Below, piece after piece: positions 57,697 to 64,000 of a stretch of 64,000 nucleotides of DNA. Location of the stretch: NCBI GenBank assembly GCA_030533445.1, contig CM060064.1, forward strand, positions 40,455,787-40,519,786. The letters are read 5' to 3'. Position 1 is the first letter of the stretch; each line of letters starts with the position of its first letter. The notes beneath the pieces are model-generated. The model did no database searches, was not told where the DNA came from, and saw only the letters and a list, made by a program, of their open reading frames with translations. Position numbers and translations under genes: made by a program. The DNA comes from Cyprinodon diabolis (taxonomy: Eukaryota; Chordata; Actinopteri; Cyprinodontiformes; Cyprinodontidae).

Positions 57697-58925
57697 TAAA
57701 TTATAGTGATACGGTGGAGAAAGCACAAGTGACAGGAACACAATATTTTCTTTTATTTTCCTTAGGAAAGACTCTGGGACCACACACTTGGAAACGTCCA
57801 TCAGTGTCGGAGCCAATCCGGCAGCACAATACCTGGATGCTGCAGTGTTTTCTTAATAAACAACACAGTTAAATAGCATTTAGAAAGGAATCAGCTCAAT
57901 TCACTGGGGCCACACATACTCTCTACATCTGCTGTTTTTATTACCAATTCACATGGTCAAAACCTGAGTTGCTCATTTATGATAAAAGAGGGCAGAGCTC
58001 TGAATCTTTTATTAGTTTCTGTGCAGATTATTACTACCAAGCAACAGTAACATACAAAAATGTCTCAGAATAACAGCTGCAGTTCATGTTTACTAACTTT
58101 CAATTTTCTTTACAGTAAATTTCTCTCTCACATCTCTTATTAGACAGATATAAAATGGTCCAAATCAGAATCTACTTTGTATTTCAGATTTGTGTGAAAA
58201 ATTTTAAGTTATAGATGTTTTGCAGTAACACCTTAAGACTTAAGAATAAAATTGAAAAATAAATCAAAAATCTTAGGTAGACTAAAAGAAAATCCTCTCT
58301 ATCATTGCTGAAAGTTGTAATTGCAATACAGCAAATGGCAGGGATGTTTTTATTATTTTCAGTATGTTGTCAAAAAAGTAAAATTACAAAACAAAACATG
58401 ACAAAAATAAGAGCTGATTTTACTTTGGTTTGGCTCACATAAAAGCTGGAAATGACACAAATAGTTATTAAAGTATTTAAGGAGATTTTATTCTTATTTT
58501 TTCACTTTTGTTTTTTGTAGATGTGCTTGTATAATGAATGCTTGCCTGCTATCCTTTATTTATACCTGAAATTATAAATTATTTATACCTGAAATTATAC
58601 ATGCATGGAAAGTCTTACAGTTAGAAAGTTAAGGTTGTAAAATGGCACAAAGGCAGAATAAAGTAGTAGCGAAGCCAAAAAAAAGTTCTAATAATGGGAA
58701 AAATTTGAAAATGACACAGAAACACTGGAGATGCAACAACAGGCAAATAACCTGGAGGAGCTAGAATCCTGTGAAACCAATACCAATAGGTGAAAACCAG
58801 ACAGCTTATGCCATAAGGAAAAATAAGTGAAAAAAAATTAGACAGCAATAAAGTTCAATTAAAAATAATTTACAGTATTGTTCGCAAATGTAATTAAAAT
58901 GTTGTTACACCATTTTTTTTCCTAA
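57697..58925. other. AT-rich spacer
   Basis: A 20-bp tandem duplication (TTATTTATACCTGAAATTAT) at 58557-58600. Otherwise nothing recognised. Confidence 0.4.
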
Positions 58926-59325
58926 CAAACTGTTTGTTGCAGAGGTTAATGGCTGTGGGACAGAAGGATGTTCTGTAGCGGTAATGGGAGGGCTTTAACT
59001 GAAGACACCCTCTTGTTGTTCAGCAGTCTTCTGCATGCTCACGATTGTTCATAATATTCCCTAATTTATGAAGAATCATTCAAAAAATCTACTTCAGATG
59101 TTATAGAACAGAGCCAGATCTCTTTATCAGCTTGTTGAGCTTATTTAAGTGATTTGCTCTGATGCCTCTGCACCAACAGATAATAGCAAAAGAGATCACA
59201 CTCTCCACAACAAGCTTTTAGAAGATATGCAGACTCCTGTTAAAAACACTTTCTTTCTTGTAGACAGCTTAACAGTTGCCTACCTTTCCAAGTCTATTGT
59301 CTAGATGAACACTGAGGTATTTATA
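58926..59325 (-). mobile_element. LINE ORF2 C-terminal fragment
   Basis: Minus-strand translation gives KYLSVHLDNRLG, then ESVISFAIICW, NKLNKLIKRSGSVL and SFCPTAINLCN, interrupted by stops. These match the blocks after the RT domain in fish L2/CR1-like LINEs (KYLGVHLDNKL, NKLIRKASSVLG, SFVPxAIxLYN). Orientation is opposite to the other LINE fragments here. Confidence 0.65.
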
Positions 59326-59569
59326 CAATCAGGTTAGAATGAGGAAAAAACTGAGGTTGATTAAGGCAGATAGTTAAAGCAAAGAGGAGGGGAAAAGGAA
59401 AATGCAGGGAAGAAACATGAAATAGTATTGCAGAATACACAAGAATGAACTAAGAATCAAATCCTTAAACATGTAAACTAGAGCAAGTAGAAAACATATA
59501 CAACAGGGAAGAGATATTAGAAAAAGAAACCAGAAAACTCAAACACCTACGTGGGATTAATGCATTTTA

Positions 59570-59965
59570 CAACAAATCTTGCCAGCTGCAGCTCTCATTC
59601 AACCCAAGGCAGCCTGGAAGTATACGTGTACTCCTCATGTGAGCATTAATTTTCTGATCCGGGGCGGCAAAGCGAAGGCTTTGACAGAGTGCCTGATATA
59701 CGAGGATTTGATAAGTGCAGAGGTGTGGAGATCTCAGAACACACTGCCTTGCGAGGTCCCCCGGAGCAACTTACAGACCCGCTCCAAAAGAGGATTAGGT
59801 TAAGCCAACTCTCGGTCATTTACAGTTTATCACAGAGCGGCTGTTTCTGCCAACTACTTTAGAGCACTTTTAGCGGAGAGGTCAGGCCTGGGAAATTTCA
59901 CACAGATTAAGGCCTCATTGCTGCTGTTCTTGTCCACACAAACAGTGAAATGACCATGGACTCCA
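59570..59965. promoter_or_regulatory. Candidate conserved non-coding element
   Basis: A GC-balanced, repeat-free block in AT-rich DNA, with GAGCATTAATTTTCTGATCC (59641-59660). The 74-codon frame across it has no domain. Confidence 0.25.
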
Positions 59966-60154
59966 GTTAGATGTTAGGCACATGAGCAGTTATTACCCAA
60001 ACTATCCTGACAAATGATTATCAAAAGTTTTATTTTCAAACATGTCTGTTAGACAGGAAATCTAACATCAATTGTTCAATTTAACAGCATTATATGATCA
60101 CTTTTCCAGGGTAGGTAACTCTTTGGAGTTTATTTAATAATTTTCCTATCTTAA

Positions 60155-60650
60155 AGGAATAGTACACCCAAAACATGATTAGCCTTCATTTTCTACTCAC
60201 CCCCATGCTGAACAACACTCTGGAGTACTTTTTTGATATCTCAAATGCATCTGGAGATCTGGGAGGCTTCTTACTGTCTGCTGACATTCAAATAATGGAG
60301 GTCTATGGTGCCCGAGGCAGAAAGGTCCATAAAAGTCCACAAAAAACGTGTCAATATTCCAACATTCTAAATGACTTTGTTTCGAGTAAATTATGGACCC
60401 TACCCACTCAGGACACTTGGAATACATTGGACGAGCAGTATGGAGGAATATTGACACGTTTTTTGTGGACTTTTATGGACCTTTCTGCCTCGGGCACCAT
60501 AGACCTCCATTATTTGAATGTCAGCAGACAGCAAGAAGCCTCCCAGATCTCCAGATGCATTTGAGATATCAAAAAAGTACTCTAGAGTGTTGTTCAGCAT
60601 GGGGGTGAGTAGAAAATGAAGGCTAATCATGTTTTGGGTGTACTATTCCT
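60155..60650. mobile_element. Near-perfect palindromic TTAA-target MITE
   Basis: Arms of 206 bp (60155-60360 and 60445-60650) pair in register with only two mismatches by eye and surround an 84-bp spacer. TTAA flanks each end (60151-60154 and 60651-60654). The termini are AGGAATAGTACACCC, close to the AGGNATAGTTCACCC ends of abundant fish TTAA-target families (Kolobok/piggyBac type). The same open frame (LLTPMLNNTLEYFFDI) occurs on both strands because of the palindrome; it is not a gene. Confidence 0.92.
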
Positions 60651-60654
60651 TTAA

Positions 60655-61849
60655 CATGAGGAAAACCTGTAAAAAAATATACAGGTTGCATTTGAGCTTT
60701 ATTTACTCGATACACTTGAATCAAATAGGTAAAGAGGTTATTGAATGTAAGTTGCTTTATGCAAACTGCTTAGAAAATATCAAAGGTACAAAAGTATTTA
60801 CACCCGTTGAACACTGAATTTTTTATTTTTGTAAAACTACCATCGTAGTATATTTCATAGAGATGTTAAATGATAAATCAACACAAATGAATGCACTGTG
60901 AAGTGAAAAGTATTTTTTTTTCTCTAAAACAATGGCTGACTAAATTAGTAAAAACACTTCTAGATTTGTCTCTGACAGCTTTGCAGGGAATTTATTGATT
61001 TGAAATAGTTTAAACTAAACAGCAATTACAGCACAGACTTTCATGGATGTGTTTGATGTGTGAACTGCACTGCTCTGTCAGCCGATTACCATACTGATAA
61101 GATGGAGGTTTTTGCAGCTCTTTGAGGGTTATTTGCCTTTACAGTTATACTACTCTATATTTTAAACTGATAACCCGACAAACAAAGACTAGAACCTTGT
61201 TTGTTAACTCAGCTCTCATTACCTCTACAGCTGTTTCTGTTGCCCTTTGCTGTATTTGTTGGTCTTCATAATGTTGTTCCGTAATGTTCTCTAACTATCA
61301 TCTGAAGTATTCACAAAACAACTGTATTTAACTATTTAAACTTAAAAGTCTATTTTGCAAATTAAGCTTTTATAGTTTTGAAATGTTTAAATTTTGGGTT
61401 TAGATTTTGACATTAAAAAATGTCGAAACAGTTTACTGAACGTTTAATTTTGTAGCATTAACTTTATTAAGGAAAAACAATTGTAAGTTATAGTTTTTCC
61501 GGACATGTCAAACTTTATGTCTTAAGCTTGTGTCTTAATCATGAATGTCTATTTGAAAGCGACTGCTTTCTTCCGAATAGCACATCAAAATACATCACTG
61601 TCAAATATGTTGGCAAAACTGAGAAGAATCTGATAAGGTATGGGTATAATTGTGCCAATACAAAGCTCAGGGTAAATACATTACATCTAAATGTTTATAA
61701 TTTAACACAGCTTAAGAATAAAAAAATAGTCATTTGGGAAAAATACTTTTACTTGATTAAAAAGAGGAACCAACTTAAGACTGAATTAATAAGGCATGAC
61801 ATTCACACACAGCCATCCATACACACACTTTTAAATTAATTCCACACCC
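60655..61849. other. AT-rich spacer
   Basis: No repeat family, exon or RNA gene recognised. The 103-codon frame at 61528-61839 is Asn/Lys-rich without domains. Confidence 0.4.
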
Positions 61850-62400
61850 ACCTTGTGTCTCCTTCAGTTTACATCCGCACCAGCAGGCCTGGGGGCAACA
61901 AGCCCAGTAAGTAGCTAGCTAATTAGCTAATAACCTGCAAATCAAATTGGCGGCATGGGGCCCTTTGAAGACTCAGTTTGGTCCATTAGCATCAGCAACT
62001 GTCGTCAGAGCTCTGATCCGTCTAATATTCGACCGAGGAGCTTGACGTTTCTCATCCACTGTTGCACCTTTATCCATTCACAGGCCCTGCTGATAACAGC
62101 CCTTCTGTCTGAAATGAAGCGTCCATTTAAATGCTTACAGTAAATGAACCAACTCTTGTGCGCACACCGGTACACGTAGACATACAGCAGTGCACATTCC
62201 CTTTAAAGGGCTCTCCTCGCCTTAGCAATTACGTCTCTAATTTGGCTAATGGAGCATTAATGGAGAAAGAGGCTGCTGAAGACCCAAGCTCAGCACAATG
62301 TCCTCCAAACCAGCACATGAGCACACACTGGTACCACACATATAGATTAGATTTCACTAACAATAGTATCAGACTGCCCCTCCCTTGAGACACGCTATTT
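61850..62400. promoter_or_regulatory. Candidate conserved non-coding element
   Basis: About 550 bp, repeat-free and balanced, with clustered homeodomain cores: CTAATTAGCTAATAA at 61919-61933 and CTCTAATTTGGCTAATGG then AGCATTAATGG around 62235-62263. Short frames on both strands lack domains. With 36536-37320 it is the strongest enhancer-like block. Confidence 0.28.
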
Positions 62401-64000
62401 AAAACCAAACCCAAGCTGCTCTGCAATGGGAACAAAAACTTCAATGTAGTTGAGAGTAGGTGAGTATATTATATTAGCCATAGAGAGGACGCTGAAACCC
62501 ACCTGAGTTTCCTAAATGGTCTAATCTCTATGAGCTGGTGGATGGGGAAAAAATGTGGTTTTATCCAGTAACTCTTTATGGAAGCTCAGGGCTGTGTGAT
62601 TTGGCTGAAAAATCTATCCTGATATAAGCCTTTTGTATAAGAAATTAATGATTCATTAGCATTAATTTCAAAAATTTGAAAAGGAAAAATAGTTCCGCCC
62701 TACCAACAACCTTGAATAGTTTGACAATGCGAGGTTGAGAGGCGAAATCCTTTCCTCTGCCTATATCCCATCAAGTACCACATGGTTCTGAATTTTATCA
62801 GAGGTTTTTTCTGTTGATATTGATCAGGTGTCTATCGTGATATTTTCATAGGTGTCAAGTAACAAAGTGCAAATACTTTGTTACCTTACTTAAAGGTATT
62901 GTGGAGGATTTTTTGCGAATTTGATAAAATACCTGCCTTCCCCACTTCAAAAAAAAAGAACATGCACAACCCTATACCCACAATGAAAGCATGCACAAAC
63001 CCATTTCTCCTCGTGCATGCTCTGCTTAAAAGTTGCTGTTCTCATACCTCATACAAGCTTTCTAACCTAACCCCTAAATCCCTTAATCACTATATAGAGC
63101 GGTGGCCATATGTGGACTCTATTGCAAACTCAGTTAACTTACCATTCAGACAGATGATCACTGCTTTTTGCTCCCCATTGATCAGTAACTCCACTGTGAC
63201 AGCAAATCCCATAATGCTTTGCCAAGAGAGCTCTCCGCAAAGCATTCCTGGATTTATCTGCCTCTTCTGAGGCCTTTCTTTTCGTCTCAAAGTGCCACTT
63301 ATGCAACATCGGTATGTGATTGCAAAAGATTATGATGTGCAAAATTGACCTGCTGTCCTTCCTAGCATCCACAGTTCATGTGTCTCTTGCAAGTTTGCTG
63401 ACATTATTTTTATGATCAGCTGAGTCCCCCTGTGCTTTCCCAGATGTATAAAACCTCTCACCACATCCAACATTTTACAGTTATATGCTTTCAGAGTCAG
63501 TCCTGAAAAATGTCAAGGGATGTTGATAAAACACTGAAATATGTGTATGCAAAGATTTACTTACAGCTTTACTACACCAAATTTGATTGACTATACAAAT
63601 TCTCCAACTGATTGCACAATTTCTCAAAAAAACAGAACTTTGTCTTCAAAATTTTGGACACATTTCATGGCTTATACACTGCTCCCAACTGATGCACTCT
63701 ATTCTAAAACACATTGCACATATTCTTTGCTCATTTTAGCAAACATGTCAGTCATAGCACACAATTTTCAAAAAGTGTAAGATTATTTTTTGATTTAGAT
63801 ATGTATACTCAGGGACTGAATTGGTTCCTTCTGACTAAATTGTAAGTTGCATTTGTATTGTAGTCGACATTTAAGGAAACATACATTTTTAAACTGTGGA
63901 AACACAGTGTTTCCACAGTGTGTTTCATATTTTGCTGTGAATTGTGCTAATTTTGTGGCCTGTCAAGAGAAAATGTGGTGCAATATTTTGGGAAATGTGT
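62401..64000. other. Unassigned window end, probably containing repeat fragments
   Basis: The stretch from 62883 (AAAGGTATTGTGGAGGATTT) to about 63420 resembles fish interspersed DNA but no end or superfamily could be fixed. A short perfect palindrome is at 63894-63920 (ACTGTGGAAACA/TGTTTCCACAGT). No exon or RNA gene. Confidence 0.35.

Noticed and set aside
60175..60564. 129-codon open frame with a mirrored frame on the other strand
   Set aside because: Explained by the palindromic MITE arms; no domain and no splice sites.

Overview
This is a stretch of a vertebrate nuclear genome, almost certainly from a teleost fish. It is AT-rich, with split genes, GT-AG introns and Kozak-type starts. It carries many fish-type transposons (hAT, Tc1, pogo-like, TTAA-target elements, R4-clade and L2/CR1-like LINEs, tRNA-SINEs, solo LTRs) and long simple repeats. 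It has no bacterial-style operons. The species cannot be named from the sequence alone.

Only one host gene is well supported. The 5' part of a DPY19L1-type protein C-mannosyltransferase gene lies on the minus strand: ATG at 14398-14396, then exons 14176-14398, 13771-13795, 13591-13678, 7781-7918 and 6270-6390. All splice sites are GT-AG and the phases join cleanly into 198 residues. The rest of the gene must lie before position 1. Head to head with it, its ATG 373 bp away, is a THAP zinc-finger/DDE transposase gene on the plus strand (14772-16428). That gene is broken by a stop codon, a 47-bp frameshifting duplication and a 3' truncation. The gap between the two starts has CRE-, ETS- and YY1-like sites and no TATA box, so it looks like a shared promoter.

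Layout. 1-6216: intron 5 of dpy19l1, almost wholly transposons. It includes a nested stack (outer inverted-repeat element > hAT > hAT > 97-bp hairpin, each inner layer with a perfect target duplication) and a pogo-like element holding two partial copies of its DDE domain. 6217-14398: exons of dpy19l1 with repeat-filled introns. 14399-16428: shared promoter and THAP gene. 17246-18516: two copies of one hAT-type MITE. 18517-64000: a gene desert of about 45 kb with no supportable host exon. It holds solo LTRs (24030-25202, 27626-28065, 43275-44128, 51945-52678, 53778-54536), an R4-clade LINE (48240-49640), a full-length but dead Tc1 element (56194-57696), a near-perfect 496-bp palindrome in a TTAA site (60155-60650), and microsatellites.

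Between the repeats of the desert lie blocks of mixed composition, rich in TAAT cores and without coding potential. In human, DPY19L1 is followed on its 5' side by TBX20. If that order holds here, the desert would be the regulatory landscape of a heart and motor-neuron T-box gene. That is an inference from gene order and needs alignment to other fish. The most novel-looking items are the hairpin insertion with 9-bp direct repeats, the complementary half-domains inside the pogo-like element, and the young palindrome with the same open frame on both strands.
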